A DNA stretch of 64,000 nt from Pseudisothecium myosuroides. Its lineage: Eukaryota; Streptophyta; Bryopsida; Hypnales; Lembophyllaceae. The translations under genes and the position numbers were made by a program. Shown in pieces: positions 12,244-24,300 of the stretch; position 1 is the first letter of the stretch, and each line of letters starts with the position of its first letter. The notes under the pieces are model-generated. The model was given only the letters and a program-made list of their open reading frames with translations. It was not told the origin of the DNA and did no database searches. Where the stretch lies: contig OX637297.1 of the NCBI GenBank assembly GCA_951799445.1, positions 10,788,001 to 10,852,000 of the forward strand, in the 5' to 3' direction.

Positions 12244-12253
12244 GCCCTTTAAC

Positions 12254-12330
12254 CAGCGGTGCTATTCTGTGAGCATGCGAGCATGAGCCTATGAGCATTG
12301 AGCGGGGATTATGTGAGCATAGAGCTCAGA
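12254..12330 (+). repeat. Left terminal inverted repeat of the MULE-like element
   Basis: The segment matches the reverse complement of 21800-21888. It contains repeated GTGAGCAT-type hexamers, which also recur at the right end with different spacing. Confidence 0.8.
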
Positions 12331-12761
12331 AATTTGAAAAAGCATTAGAAAAGTCAATAATATTTCTAAAAAAAGATCCTATCTAAAAATTTGAATCAAA
12401 ATTTATAATTTTTAGTAAATTCCAGTACCTATTACCATGGATCTATCACCGTGGACAACAACACTAGAGTGCACAAGCGAGGAGCGATGAACATTTAGAC
12501 TTGAGTGTTAATGAAGACTTTTTTACTAAAAATAGAGATATAAGAGTAACAAATAGTAATGTCATAGCCCAAATGGTAATGTTGAAATTATTGAAATAAA
12601 AATGATTAAAAATATAATTTCAAAAAAGGTGGTGTAGGATATTTTTTAAATTATTTTGGGGATTCAATCTAGCATTTGAATGTTGCAAGTAGGTCCAACA
12701 ACAATGGCATAGCTTCTCCCGCAACAAAAATTTGCTATCATAAATATGGTATTAATGAATT

Positions 12762-12804
12762 TCATCCATATCATCCATCCATCCATCATCCATCCATCCA
12801 TCCA
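12762..12804 (+). repeat. CATC/CCAT microsatellite
   Basis: About ten tetranucleotide units of the CATC type, with two interruptions. Confidence 0.9.
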
Positions 12805-14264
12805 TGAAAAGACTTATTTGCATAGCTAGTGCAATACATGTTCTATGGTTCTCTACATCTATTGTTTTATGAATGTCTTGTGAGTGGAATGCACAAACCT
12901 TGCTAATAAGAGTACGCCTACTAAAAATTAGACACTTCATTCATTAGGAGCCTTAAGAACCTCAGGACACCTTTCAAGTAATTATAAGGAAATAATCCGT
13001 AACGCCTTCCCGTAAACTTTGGCTGAATTAGGCCCAAATTTTTTTAATTTTTAAAATGGAGATTACAAATATTTGACTGATAAAAAAGTATCTAGTTGAA
13101 GACAAGTTTTATTGTAATAAAAAAAATGGAAAACATTAGCATAATTTTCATGCACGTCTTGTACAAAATTGAAGGAATTTTTTTATCAGAATATGAAAAT
13201 TTACAAATATTAGGAAAACTTTGCATTTTTCCCAAAAGACTTTATTTACTCTTCCAAGGCTGGTGTAGTGCTCCTTGGAACCAAGGAGTATTTTTAAGGT
13301 TACTTTTTAGAAATTAGTCATTCAATTTTACAATGTTGTTTGGCTGAATTTGGCTTTTTTTTATGGGTTTTTTTTATGTTTATAGTTTTACAAATGATTT
13401 CAGTTGTCATTGGGGTGCCAAATATTGCTTCCACTTTGAACTAACTAGTTTGGTAAGGCATCTATTACCTACTCCAATAGACCATTATTTAACCAACTCT
13501 AAATACAAGTGTTTTTACTCTCAATAGCTAAATGAATATACATCGTCTTAGAGATTGCTACCTCTAGGAAGTAGCTTCAATTCATTAAAGCTGAGACTTG
13601 TTGCATGGATATACTTGTCATCCTTGGAGTTTGCCTTGCAAATAAATTTGAAGACATAATATAGATGTTTGCAGTTCACTTATAATTTCTTCCTGCCTAA
13701 TGCAGCTACACTCATAGTGACAAAGTCTTCGCAGGTACAAGAAGGTAAGTCTGAAATTGTGATCTAATAGGTCTTTGGGTAGAAAAAGATACCGGACATT
13801 AGAGTTATTACTCTACCATAGCTAGGATATGGAATAACTGTGACAGATTCAACAACGGCTTTCATTTTCCTTGTAGTCTTTCATTTGTTGCAGTGGTCAA
13901 CTTTGGCACATTAGGGTTACACTTAGTGGTCCTCCTCAATCGTTTTGTGGGAGCACGTCACCGTCAGATGGTTGAATGTCACTATCAAATGACTTCAAGT
14001 TAAATGTGGACACACCTCACTGTATTTTCTTCATTGAAGATATGGAAGGTTGGTGCTCCTACCTTTTCAATTTGCAATTCAAGAAAAGACGCTTCTTCCA
14101 AATAATTTGATTTTATAAGATGTGTTCCATGTGTCACAGGCCACACCTTGAAAGAGAGGTTCAATCGTGGACCCTCTTCTTCTTAGAGCCTCCTGTGCAA
14201 CACATAAGATCATGTGTGCAAAACTAAAAGTCAAAGTTAATGACAACTTTGGTGGCATATTTTG

Positions 14265-15950
14265 TCATGTACCTATTGTAGATGGATGCTGCAATTCTAC
14301 TCTTCTTGGACTTCTTATATTAGCACTGCATTTTTTCTTCTTTCCTTTCTGAACTCTATAATAAAATTTTCCTTCCTTCTTACACCTTACAATGTACCAC
14401 AAAGAAGGATTGCAATTTGTTTCATGCACTTTTGTAACGTGAGGACATACTATGCTTGATTTGCTCGTCTCTGTTGATATTGACATTGATGCATCTATTT
14501 TTGTATGGGCTCTTCTCGACCAACTTTGCATACTAGATTGAAATAAATTTACTGTGTCATGGTGGTGAGAGTTGTTGTCTAACCTAAGTGGAAGATCCAC
14601 TTTGCACTTGTAGAGCCAAATACCTCCTTGCCTTCCAAGTGAGGAACTCATTTGGTAAATATGTGAGCGTTTAGAAGTTTGGTGGCGACCTTGGCAAACT
14701 TTGTTGGGTTTCTTGTTTGTCGTGTCGAAGACAAATTTCGTCCAAGTGGAGACCCATACTGGATGCATAGCCTTTAATTGGAGAAATGCCCAGTAACTTA
14801 TTGATTGCATCATGGCCCGTATCATGTCATCTGTGGTGGCGATTCGTGGTACATGCAGGTTCCCTTCTTCCGTGATATTTGGAGTCACTTGTTGTGAATT
14901 GTCTCTACCAAATTGCAAGAAGCATCTTGTCTAGTTCCTTTAAATTCAGGTTTTGCACCAATAACAATTTTGAGAGACATTAAGTAGAACATATAATCAT
15001 CAAGGCGCCACAAATAGGGGCCTTGGTTTGGAAAGGGCGTACCAAGATCTTAAAGACAATTGTGGATGTCTATTGGATAAGATTTCGTGTTTCCAAGTTG
15101 CCTCTTTTAATATATAGAGTTTTGCATATTCACTTCAAATTTGTGCAAATTATACATTTGTATATTAGAAAAAATTGGTGAGCAATTACAATTTGTTTCA
15201 TCATTAAAAAATTAGGTGAACAAAATAGTTTAGTAGTAAAAAAGGGTGTCTTGGTTTGAAGGATCAATTTGACATACTAATTTAGCCCCACGATTGATAC
15301 CCAAAGTGCTAGAAATCAAACTAGTCATCGAGTTCCTGGAGAACCTCCTATAAGGCAACCCTTGAAGAAAGCCACCAACCCTTGACTCCAAGGTATCTCT
15401 CTTTTTCTTCTGCCATAGATTTTGAATCTTTGTATTGCTTACAAAGCCTCTTGTTAGTCTTCTAGAACTCTGGCTGAATGAGCTTCTCCGTGTGTCTATT
15501 CAATGATGTGGTCCAATGAAATAGACAAAAATACTTTCAATCCTACTTAACCTTTAGGCCTTCTGCTTGTAGCCACTTCTACAGACCACACAAACAGCGT
15601 GCCAATTGGCCATGGCATTATCAACCATGAAACCCTTCAAGGAGTATGGATTTGGAATCCTATGCCATACCATGACAAAATTTAGTGATCTCCACATTTG
15701 TTCTTACAACTCAATATCCTTGCCCAATCATTATGTCACAAATACAAATTGTTTGGATTCGACAAAACTTGGGATCATAGACGTGGGCAGACATCGATGT
15801 CCACCCCTTAACCTTCTTGACATGATTGAATATGCAACAAGAGTTTTGTAGGTCTCTACGAAATGGCATTTGCCTCATCAAATCTACCTTGCTTTCCAGA
15901 CCTTCTTTTGACATTTTGAAAATTTGGATTGCTTGCTTGGGCATAAGATC
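14265..15950 (-). pseudogene. MULE-like transposase relic
   Basis: On the minus strand, in shifting frames, fragments follow the order of a DDE transposase family widespread in early-diverging plants. They are VYDPKFCRIQTICICD (about 15,786-15,733), SLKGFMVDNAMANWHAV (15,645-15,596), CLFHWTTSLNRHTEKLI (15,527-15,480), KGWWLSS (near 15,380), HFGYQSWG (near 15,300), VETIHNK (near 14,900) and IATTDDMIRAMMQ (14,850-14,810). The D in FMVDNA and the FHW motif correspond to conserved MULE core positions. At least six in-frame stops and several frame changes are present, so it is long dead. The N-terminus runs into the 125-bp satellite. The family resemblance is recalled, not searched. The fragment order makes chance unlikely. 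Confidence 0.75.
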
Positions 15951-17575
15951 AACGCCTCATTAATGAGGCATCAATTTCAAGATCTTTTGTGTCTCCTTTG
16001 GAAGGTGCAAGTTTTCCTTGCATTTTCTCTATTTTTTTTCTATTTTTCTATTGTTCGCTTTAGCTGTAGAATATTGCCTTGTTAACAAGGCATCAATTTT
16101 GAATTGTTTAGTGTGTCATTTGGATGGTGCAAGTTTAGGATGTACGTTTTTTATTTTTAAGAAAAAAATTTAGACTGCTTGCTTGGGTTGTAGAACATCA
16201 CTTCGTTGACGAGATATCAATTTTGGGTTGTTCTATGTCTCATTTGGATAGTGCAAGTTTAAAGCACATGATTTCAATTTAATTTTTTTTAGTTTAGGGA
16301 TTGCTTGCTTGGGCTATAGATCATTACCTCGTTGACAAGGCGTCAATTTCAAGAGCTCCAATGTTACATTTAGAAGGTACTAAATGTAACAAGTGCATGT
16401 TTTCAATTTTTTGTTTTAATTTTAGGCATTGCTAGCTTGGATTGTAGATCATCGCCTCCTTGACGAGGCGTCAATTTTAAGGGCTCCAATGTCTCGTTCG
16501 GAAGGTAAATGTAACAAGTGCATGGTTTCAATTTTTTGTTTTAATTTTAGGCATTGCTAGCTTGGATTGTAGATCATCGCCTCGTTGACGAGGCGTCAAT
16601 TTTAAGGGCTCCAATGTCTCATTCGGAAGGTAAATGTAACAAGTGCATGGTTTCAATTTTTTGTTTTAATTTTAGGCATTGCTAGCTTAGGTTGTAGATC
16701 ATCACCTCGTTGACGAGGCGTCAATTTCAAGGGCTTTAATGTCTTATTTGGAAGGTAAATGTAACAAATGCATGGTTTCAATTTTTTATTTTAATTTTAG
16801 GCATTGCTAGCTTAGGTTGTAGATCATCACCTCGTTGACGAGGCGTCAATTTCAAGGGCTCCAATGTCTCGTTCAGAAGGTAAATGTAACAAGTGCATGG
16901 TTTCAATTTTTTGTTTTAATTTTAGGCATTGCTAGCTTGGATTGTAGATCATCGCCTCGTTGACGAGGCGTCAATTTCAAGGGCTCCAATGTCTCGTTCG
17001 GAAGGTAAATGTAACAAGTGCATGGTTTCAATTTTTTATTTTAATTTTAGGCATTGCTAGCTTAGGTTGTAGATCATTGCCTCGTTGACGAGGCGTCAAT
17101 TTCAAGGGCTCCAATGTCTTATTCGGAAGGTAAATGTAACAAGTGCATGGTTTCAATTTTTTGTTTTAATTTTAGGCATTGCTGGCTTGGATTGTAGATC
17201 ATTGCCTCGTTGACGAGGCTTCAATTTCAAGGGCTCCAATGTCTTATTTGGAAGGTAAATGTAACAAGTGCATGGTTTCAATTTTTTGTTTTAATTTTAG
17301 GAATTTCTAGCTTGGGTTGTAGATCATCGCCTCGTTGACGAGGCGTCAATTTCAAGGGCTCCAATGTCTTATTCGGAAGGTAAATGTAACAAGTGCATGG
17401 TTTCAATTTTTTGTTTTAATTTTAGGAATTGCTAGCTTGGGTTGTAGATCATTGCCTCGTTAACGAGGCGTCAATTTCAAAGACTCCAATGTCTTATTCA
17501 GAAGGTAAATGTAACAAGTGCATGGTTTCAATTTTTTGTTTTAATTTTAGGCATTGTTGACTAGGCAACAATTCT
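15945..17575 (+). repeat. 125-bp satellite carrying a strong hairpin per unit
   Basis: The string GACGAGGCGTCAA recurs at 16462, 16587, 16712, 16837, 16962, 17087, 17212, 17337 and 17462 (TAACGAGGC in the last), an exact 125-base period. More divergent units lie to the left with stems near 15,954, 16,083, 16,207 and 16,332. A lone copy occurs near 18,505. Each unit contains GCCTCGT-TG-ACGAGGC, a 7-bp stem with a 2-nt centre. Divergent units keep pairing although the sequence changes (CCTCAT/ATGAGG, CTTGT/ACAAG). The array lies inside the MULE-like element at the N-terminal end of its transposase. Confidence 0.9.
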
Positions 17576-17828
17576 AGGGTCCTCAAATGAGTAATTTCAA
17601 ATGTTCAAGGTGTCAATGAGTGTCTTCATTTTTTTCCAAGTCCAATTACCATCTACCATTAAGAATAATTTTGATGGCGAATTGAAGGAATTACTTCATT
17701 AACATTTAGTGAGAGTGATGGGTGGAGAGGTTGTTTTTATAATGAAATCCATTGTCTGTCATAAATCCTCAAAGAGTATGGGATAATTTGAAGAAGAGAG
17801 CTTGACCACTCATTGTAAAAATATAAAA

Positions 17829-18200
17829 ATTGTGCTCAAAGTAGAATTTTGGACCTCATGTTGGTATAGTAGAATAAGTTTTTTCAAAAAACTTTGAACT
17901 AAGAATAGTTGGTACATTAAGCTGAATTTCATCTCCAAAAATCCGTTTGAGATTTTGAGCCTCCAATCAAAAGTTATGGACGAAATTCAAAGAGTATGTT
18001 TGAAAATATCAAAGAAAATGTCCCTTCCAACCCCTCTCTGAAATTTGTCCATAACTTTTGATTGGAGCCTCAAAATTTTAAACGGATTTTTGGAGATGAA
18101 ACTTAACTTAATTTTCCAACTTTTTTTAGTTCAAAGTTTTTTGAAAAAAGTTATTCTACTATGCTTAAACAAGGTCTAAAATTCTACTTCAAAGACAATT
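17829..18200. repeat. Inverted repeat (foldback), arms about 160 bp
   Basis: Bases 17829-17988 pair with 18039-18200 around about 50 bases. Matching landmarks are AATCAAAAGTTATGGAC against GTCCATAACTTTTGATT, and AGTAGAATTTTGGACC against GGTCTAAAATTCTACTT. No target duplication was identified. It is probably a MITE or a local inverted duplication nested in the MULE-like element. Confidence 0.8.
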
Positions 18201-19667
18201 CCTGTTTTTGACTTAACTATGAGTAGTTGAGCTTCCTATATATCCCGCATGGGTTGTTTTACCTCCTACCACCTCACTTGTATAAAGAGCTTGTCTTCTC
18301 AACTCTAGGCACACCAAACAAAATGACTTTGGAAGGTGGACGATGGGTATTTCAAATTTTGTTTAATATAGTGTTGAATTTTTTTAAATTAAAAATGTTA
18401 AGTGATTAATCTACTTTGGGAAGTTTCAATAATTATTTGGTATCAATGTGCCAACCCTATCCAGTTGGTATGGTTTTGTTGGTAATTTTGAGTTCTAATC
18501 ATCACCTCGTTGACGAGGTGTCAATTTTAGGGTTCTAGATTTCATTTACAGCATCATAGTTGACAAAAATTGTATTTTACCTCAATGCTTTTTATTTTAA
18601 ATCAATGTGATAATTATATTGGAGTTGGCACAATAGAGCTGTAATTAATTATTTGATATCAATGTGCCAACTCCAATGGGAGTCCCCTAGCTGCAAACGA
18701 AAAAATTAATAAATAAATTTGTAGAAGGTTGGGGTCTGTTGTGGGGCAAACTATGCCAAGTCCCCCCTTATTGGTGATGAGATAAATTTTCCACACGATT
18801 AGTAAGTTCAATTTTATATGGCCAAGTGCAAAAATGGTGAATTATGTGTTTCAAACTCTTTCATTCAACTCTTAAGGACATGTTTCTGTATACAAGGTTT
18901 TAAAAAAATTGGCATAAAGCTCGATTTTAATCTGACTATGCTTATACAAGGTGTTTTTTTATTTATCACATGCTAGGTTGTCCAAGGAAACTCTCAGCGC
19001 CAATGGGATTTCCCAACTACATACCAGTGATCAAGAAAACAACAAAATTTAAATTTAAAAACAAAATTTAAATTTAAATACAAATTTGTATTCTACTTCT
19101 TTCATTCAGCTCTTGATTGTAGTATAATTTGTTTATTTTTTTGATCACCTAGCTTGAGATCTAGGTACCTTGTAGCACCAATGGGAGCTAGGGGCCATGG
19201 CTTGCCTGCTTGAGTGATCTCAAAGTCAAAAACAATTTTTATTATGATGCCATTTTAGTTTTAACTCATGGTCACTCGTTAGTAGAGTTAGGTTTTCTTT
19301 TGACGAGTCTTTTGATCAACTAGCTTTAGATTTGGGGAAGTTGTTGGCGCCAATGGAAGTCAAGAGCTCCAAGCTAGTGATCTCAAAATCAAAATATGGG
19401 TTATCAAATCAAAAAGAATAATTTTGATGCTAAACAATTCATCTTCAAACTATTTGTTCTCATTTGTAGGTTTAGCTTGTACCTTGAAATTGCAAGGTTG
19501 TTGGTTTGGAGCCCCAAGCCCCAAGTCAATGATCTCGGAGACTCAATATATTGAATAAAAGTTTTTATATAACATTTGGATGCCGTGGTGTAAACAAATG
19601 TTGTTTGATGCATTGAACCCTTGATATTTTTAATGGTTATTTTTCTTTTCAAAAATTCAATTAGAGC
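18201..19667. other. AT-rich interior of the MULE-like element, no gene
   Basis: No coding relic was recognised here. Phrases such as CACCAATGGGAG followed by CTAG...TGATCTCAAA recur loosely near 18,680, 19,000, 19,170 and 19,350, suggesting an old degenerate repeat. Confidence 0.4.
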
Positions 19668-19860
19668 CAATTCTTGTTCAAGAGGTTTGTCAACAATTTG
19701 AGACCCCTAAGTTCTATGGCTCTGAACAACCCCTCATGGATAGAAATCAAGATGTTGAGGAGGATGGTACAAAGGATGAAGACGAGCTTGTGGACTACTG
19801 TACTTTTGAGGACATTCTCAGAAGATGGTAGAAGATTAACTCTGTGGCTTCTATCTCTAG
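19668..19860 (+). pseudogene. Short coding-like acidic fragment, unrecognised
   Basis: Frame from 19684 reads QFETPKFYGSEQPLMD, then DVEEDGTKDEDELVDY and CTFEDILRRW before a TAG, with further open stretches interrupted by TGA. The acidic, uninterrupted composition in AT-rich surroundings suggests former coding sequence, perhaps the tail of a transposase-associated protein. No family was recognised. Confidence 0.25.
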
Positions 19861-20472
19861 TCTTTGAATGCATGAGGCCCCATTTTATATCTCATCTTTG
19901 TATTCTATTGTATTATTTTGTTGTGATATCTATAGTGAAATCAACTTTCAATTGCGAAGTGACTTTGACTAAGCTTGAGTAGGAATTTGTGTATATAGAT
20001 ATAGAGATGGTTCTTGCGTGATTTATGTCTCTATTACAAATGAGTAGGGAGAAGATGAACATATCTCCGACATAGAAAAAAATAAATAGGGTCCTTTATG
20101 AAATTAGGAAAATGACATTTTCAATGCCATTCTAAATTCTACTTCTAAGTTGTAACATCTCCAAAATTCAAAGTTCTTTGTTTGTGATGGAAACCACCAT
20201 CTACTTTCTTGGACATTTTGTATATCTCGTCACCATAATCATGACCAAGATTGGCATATATTTGTAGATTCCACTAGATCTTGGAGACAAAGAAGCGTAT
20301 TGACATTGTCATGCATATTATGCACAACATCAACAAGTACATGTAGCTTGCATTGTTTATTATCTTTGGTTTGTTGTTCAAAATTCTATGAATTTGTCTA
20401 AAATGATTTGCTCTTGTCACCACTCATACTAAAAATTCATTAAGACTAGCTTGGTGCACACCTTGTACCAAA

Positions 20473-20661
20473 CACTACAAGAAAAAGGGGTGTTTTAAGT
20501 AGTGTCCTAGACATCACGTCTTTTAAGGAACGTCTTTTAAGTAAGTTTTTAAGTAAAATTTTACTAAAAAGACAATCTTTTTAGTAAAATTTTACTTAAA
20601 AACTTACTTAAAAGACGTGATGTTTAGGACACTACTTAAAACACCCCTTTCTCTTGTAGTG
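20473..20661. mobile_element. CACTA-type MITE, 189 bp, target duplication AAA
   Basis: The element starts CACTACAAGAAAAAGGGG and ends in the imperfect complement, CCCCTTTCTCTTGTAGTG. It is almost entirely palindromic and is flanked by AAA on both sides (20470-20472, 20662-20664). CACTACAAGAAA ends and 3-bp duplications are diagnostic of the CACTA (En/Spm) superfamily. It has no coding capacity. It is nested inside the MULE-like element and therefore inserted after it. Confidence 0.92.
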
Positions 20662-20899
20662 AAATCTGCAATATAGAGTTTTGTTTTTGAATAAATTCTC
20701 AGAACATCTCAGTCCCTCTAAGATGTGATAGTGTCAGCAAAACTTGAAGGAAAGTTGGTACATTATATAAACAAAGGTCTTCACAACTTTCATTTATCGT
20801 GTAAGATTCACTCTAATCTTGAATAACATTTCATTTTTGTGATTTATAAATTTGCTCTAGTGCCTTATCCCTCTTTTTTGTTTCCATTTGATATTGCAA

Positions 20900-21515
20900 T
20901 ACAAGATTGTTGCTGCATGTGATGCAACAGAGCGAATGTACAAGGTGGATACACCAGAGGGGGACCATTTGGAAGAACATATTATTTCTACCATGAGATC
21001 TTTGATGTCTTGCTTGCCCCTATAATTTGTGCACTTGATGTTGTTTCTATATCATTTGCACTTATGACATTGACCTCAAACGACCTAGATGCAAAGGATG
21101 TCGTGGTTCTATACATTTTGAAGAAATCTCAATTCAGTAAAGAAGTCTATCTTGAATTTTCATATTCATTTGACTTTAGTTTCAAGCCTCAACCTATCTT
21201 AAAACATTTCTAATACTACATTTTTTTTTCTGCAGCATGATATCCATTGAAGTAGTACACCGTCCGTTTTAGTCCTTGCCAAGATTTTTTTTAAGCCTAG
21301 AAAATTAAGCTATACATATTGCCCTAATATGTTGAGGCATTAGATGTTAAATTTGCATATGAGTGAATTATCCCTATACGGGAAAAGACTGTTACTTTAA
21401 ATCCTAAAGTCTTGCAGTTTTTAGATGTGAAAGCTATAGAAATAGATGATGAGCCATCACCAATTGATAGTAGTAGCCATTCTCAGTTTATGCCTTCATC
21501 TTCTATATGATTCTA
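20900..21515 (+). pseudogene. Possible coding relics, unrecognised
   Basis: Two stretches look formerly coding. Near 20,907 the frame reads VAACDATERMYKVDTPEGD then HLEEHIISTMRSL. Near 21,415 it reads VLQFLDVKAIEIDDEPSP followed by a serine-rich end and TGA. Between them frames are broken. They could be the two ends of one decayed protein. No family is assigned. Confidence 0.25.
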
Positions 21516-21799
21516 TTTTCAATCACATCACTCTTGTTGAATTTAATTTTCCATATGTTGCACCCTATTTTATGTACTTGCATAATGAAGGCAATGTAGC
21601 TAATACATATTTTTCCTAAACTTCTAATTTGTATTGTGATTTATTTATTATGGCTTAAAATTTCTTCTCTATATTATAATGCGCACCACCTAATCTCCTA
21701 TACTTTCCATTTATTGAAAAAATGAAAATATTAGTTCAATAGTTCAATTCTAATTCTTTTATATTCTAATGTCCATGGTTATAGGTCCTACTAGCCACG

Positions 21800-21888
21800 G
21801 TCATAGGTCTTCACTCTAAAAAATTGTACGCTCACAGGCTCACAAGCTCACAAGCTCATGCTCGCATGCTCACAGAATAGCAACCCTG
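21800..21888 (-). repeat. Right terminal inverted repeat of the MULE-like element
   Basis: It is the inverted counterpart of 12254-12330 and ends at the direct repeat GCCCTTTAAC (21889-21898). It has three successive GCTCACA(A/G) units. Confidence 0.8.
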
Positions 21889-22189
21889 GCCCTTTAACCT
21901 CATATTTTTTGGATGACCAAATTTTTAGATTTGACTTGTGAAAAGAGGATTGAAAATTTTTCTTAGTTTTAACACCCTCATGATCAAACATTATAATCTT
22001 TCAATCCATAAGTGATATTGTTGTGTTTTCTTTTCCTATGTGATCTCTAACATGTCTAGTTTGAATTTGTATGGTTACAACTCAAAAAAAATTGATACAA
22101 CATATCAAAAACTTGGCTTTTTGTTCAATTTAGAGCAAATTCCTAGAGGCTTAAAAAAGGCCTTCGGCATTTAGGTGTTAAATGATGGA

Positions 22190-22885
22190 GTGAAATTTTT
22201 TATTAATTGAGTTGGAATTCATTTGGGAAAAAAAAATGGGGAGGGAGTGGATCCAAATACTAAGTGATGGATTGAAATTTTTTATATTTGCGTATGGATT
22301 CACTTGTGATAAAAAATTGGAGAGAGAATTAAGTGATAGAATGAAATTTTTGGTAATTGAGTTGGAATTCACTTGTGTTAAAAAAAATGGGGAGGGAGTT
22401 AAATGATGGAGTGATATTTTTTATGATGGAGTTGGGATTCACTTGTGATAAAAAAAATGGGGAGGGAGTTCAGTGCTGGAGTGATATTTTTTATGATGGA
22501 GTTGGAATTCACTTGTGATAAAAAAAAATGAGGAGGGAGTTAAGTGATGGAGTGATATTTTTTATGATGGAGTTGGGATTCACTTGTGATAAAAAAAAAT
22601 GGGGAGGGAGTTAAGTACTGGAGTGATATTTTTTATGATGGAGTTGGGATTCACTTGTGATAAAAAAAAATGGGGAGGGAGTTAAGTGATGGAGTGAATT
22701 TTTTTATGATGGAGTTGGGATTCAGTTGTGATAAAAAAAATGGGGAGGGAGTTAAGTGATGGAGTGGTATTTTTTATGATGGATTTGGGATTCACTTGTG
22801 ATAAAAAAAAATGGGGAGGGAGTTAAGTGATGGAGTGGTATTTTTTATGATGGAGTTGGGATTCACTTGTGATAAAAAAAAATGA
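22190..22885 (+). repeat. 71-bp satellite, about ten units
   Basis: Units contain GGGGAGGGAGTTAAGTGATG, then GAGTGATATTTTTTATGATGG and GATTCACTTGTGATAAAA. The GGGAGGGAGT landmark recurs near 22,391, 22,461, 22,532, 22,603, 22,674, 22,745 and 22,816. The first two or three units are more diverged. Confidence 0.88.
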
Positions 22886-24300
22886 GTTTAGGAGCATGCA
22901 CTTTGAAGAACTTCAATGTACTTTGAAGAACTTCTTTGTCAAAATTCATAGAAACTGTTAATATTAGGGAGGTCAATTTAGAATTTATGAGCATCATTCT
23001 GGGCTTCATGCAATTTCTTCTTTACTAAACTTGGTTTAAACTGGCATGAAGTAGAAATACTTCAATTCGTTCATTGTAGATGTCTACATTTTCAATGAAT
23101 TTATATATAAAATTTGGAAGTGCATGTATTAATTACATGTAATTATTACAAACTGAGTATGCGTATTAATATTATTAGGTACTTGATTTATTAGAGGAAG
23201 AAAATGACCTCGTAAAATGATAAGATGCAATTGTATTTTAAAGTTTTCATATTGATTAAAATTTGCCAATCATTAAATGTTTCCCTGTTGAGTGCTAGGC
23301 GCCATGCATTCCTAATGGTACTGTTCAACGTGGAAGCCATCATTGATTTCAAGTGCCCAAATGAAAGACAATATTTACATTGAGCCACCATGCATTCCTA
23401 ATGGAACTGTCCAACTTGTCAGCCATTATTGATTTCAAGTGTCCATTTGTTGAAATGAAGGGCAATTGTGTTTGCAACCATGACATTTGCCATCAAGATG
23501 CCTTTGAATTTCTATTGAAGGTATTCAAGAATTATTTGACTTAAATCTTTTTTCCCTCTAGAACATGCAATATCAACCAAATAAAAAAGAAACCAGTACT
23601 TTTATTATGGTCGACAAAACTCAATTGGAACTTCATAAAAAAATGGGCACAATGTACTCTTATTTTTATTTTAAATGTGGAAGTACTAAACTGCATTTTT
23701 GGAGAAAAATAAACCATTTTATTGACCTCAAAGATGTGAAATAAAATATTGGCTAATTCTGTTTTTAGGGTACATAGTGATATATGGAAAAAAAAGCATC
23801 AGCTTAATGCGCTCATGCGTTGTAAAAGAATGTTCCCATAATTTTAACTTCTAAAAAAAGTTATTTTCATTTTTCCTATAAAGTTCATAGCTTTTGGGCT
23901 TTTAGTTACATGGATAATGAATAGGACACGGCTTACAAATGAAAAGAAGATTTCATTGTTGTTGTGAAATGTATAAAAATAACACAAATTAAATATGCTC
24001 ATGAATTGGACATGTCCAAGCTATTTCTAGCTTCTATAATTTATTTCTATTCCTTTTTTCTACAAAGTTCATGACTTCTAGGATTTCAGGTGTACAGAGT
24101 ACAGTAGATAGCTTTAAGAAAATTGTTTAAGTCTTTGAAGTCCTAAAATTTAAATGAAGAAGAAGTAAAAAAAATGAAGAGTTCGCAAGTGTCATGAACA
24201 TTTAAAAATCACGAGGTCATTAAATGTAGGCCTCATTTTCCAAATTTGACTTCAATAGTCTAAAATATAAATGAAAGAGATTGAAAAAATAATTTGAAGA
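22886..24300. other. AT-rich stretch with one 86-bp direct duplication
   Basis: GCCATGCATTCCTAATGG at 23,302 and ACCATGCATTCCTAATGG at 23,388 begin two imperfect direct copies that share AGCCAT(C/T)ATTGATTTCAAGTG. Nothing else was recognised. Confidence 0.6.

Larger units (their letters stand above)
12254..21888. mobile_element. MULE-like DNA transposon, 9.6 kb, with 10-bp target-site duplication
   Basis: The left end begins CAGCGGTGCTATTCTGTGAG. The right end, read inward on the minus strand from 21888, begins CAGGGTTGCTATTCTGTGAG, and the match continues through GCATGCGAGCATGAGC. The ten bases GCCCTTTAAC flank both ends exactly (12244-12253 and 21889-21898). Both ends carry further GTGAGC-type subterminal repeats, and a weaker match continues to about 12,460 and 21,770. 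Inside are a decayed transposase relic on the minus strand, a 125-bp satellite, a foldback and a CACTA MITE. A 9-11 bp duplication and the relic favour a MULE. The CAG start resembles hAT ends, but hAT duplications are 8 bp. Confidence 0.8.

Noticed and set aside
15945..17575. Regular repeats with palindromes resembling a CRISPR array
   Set aside because: The 125-bp units are similar along their whole length, with no unique spacers, and the surroundings are eukaryotic.
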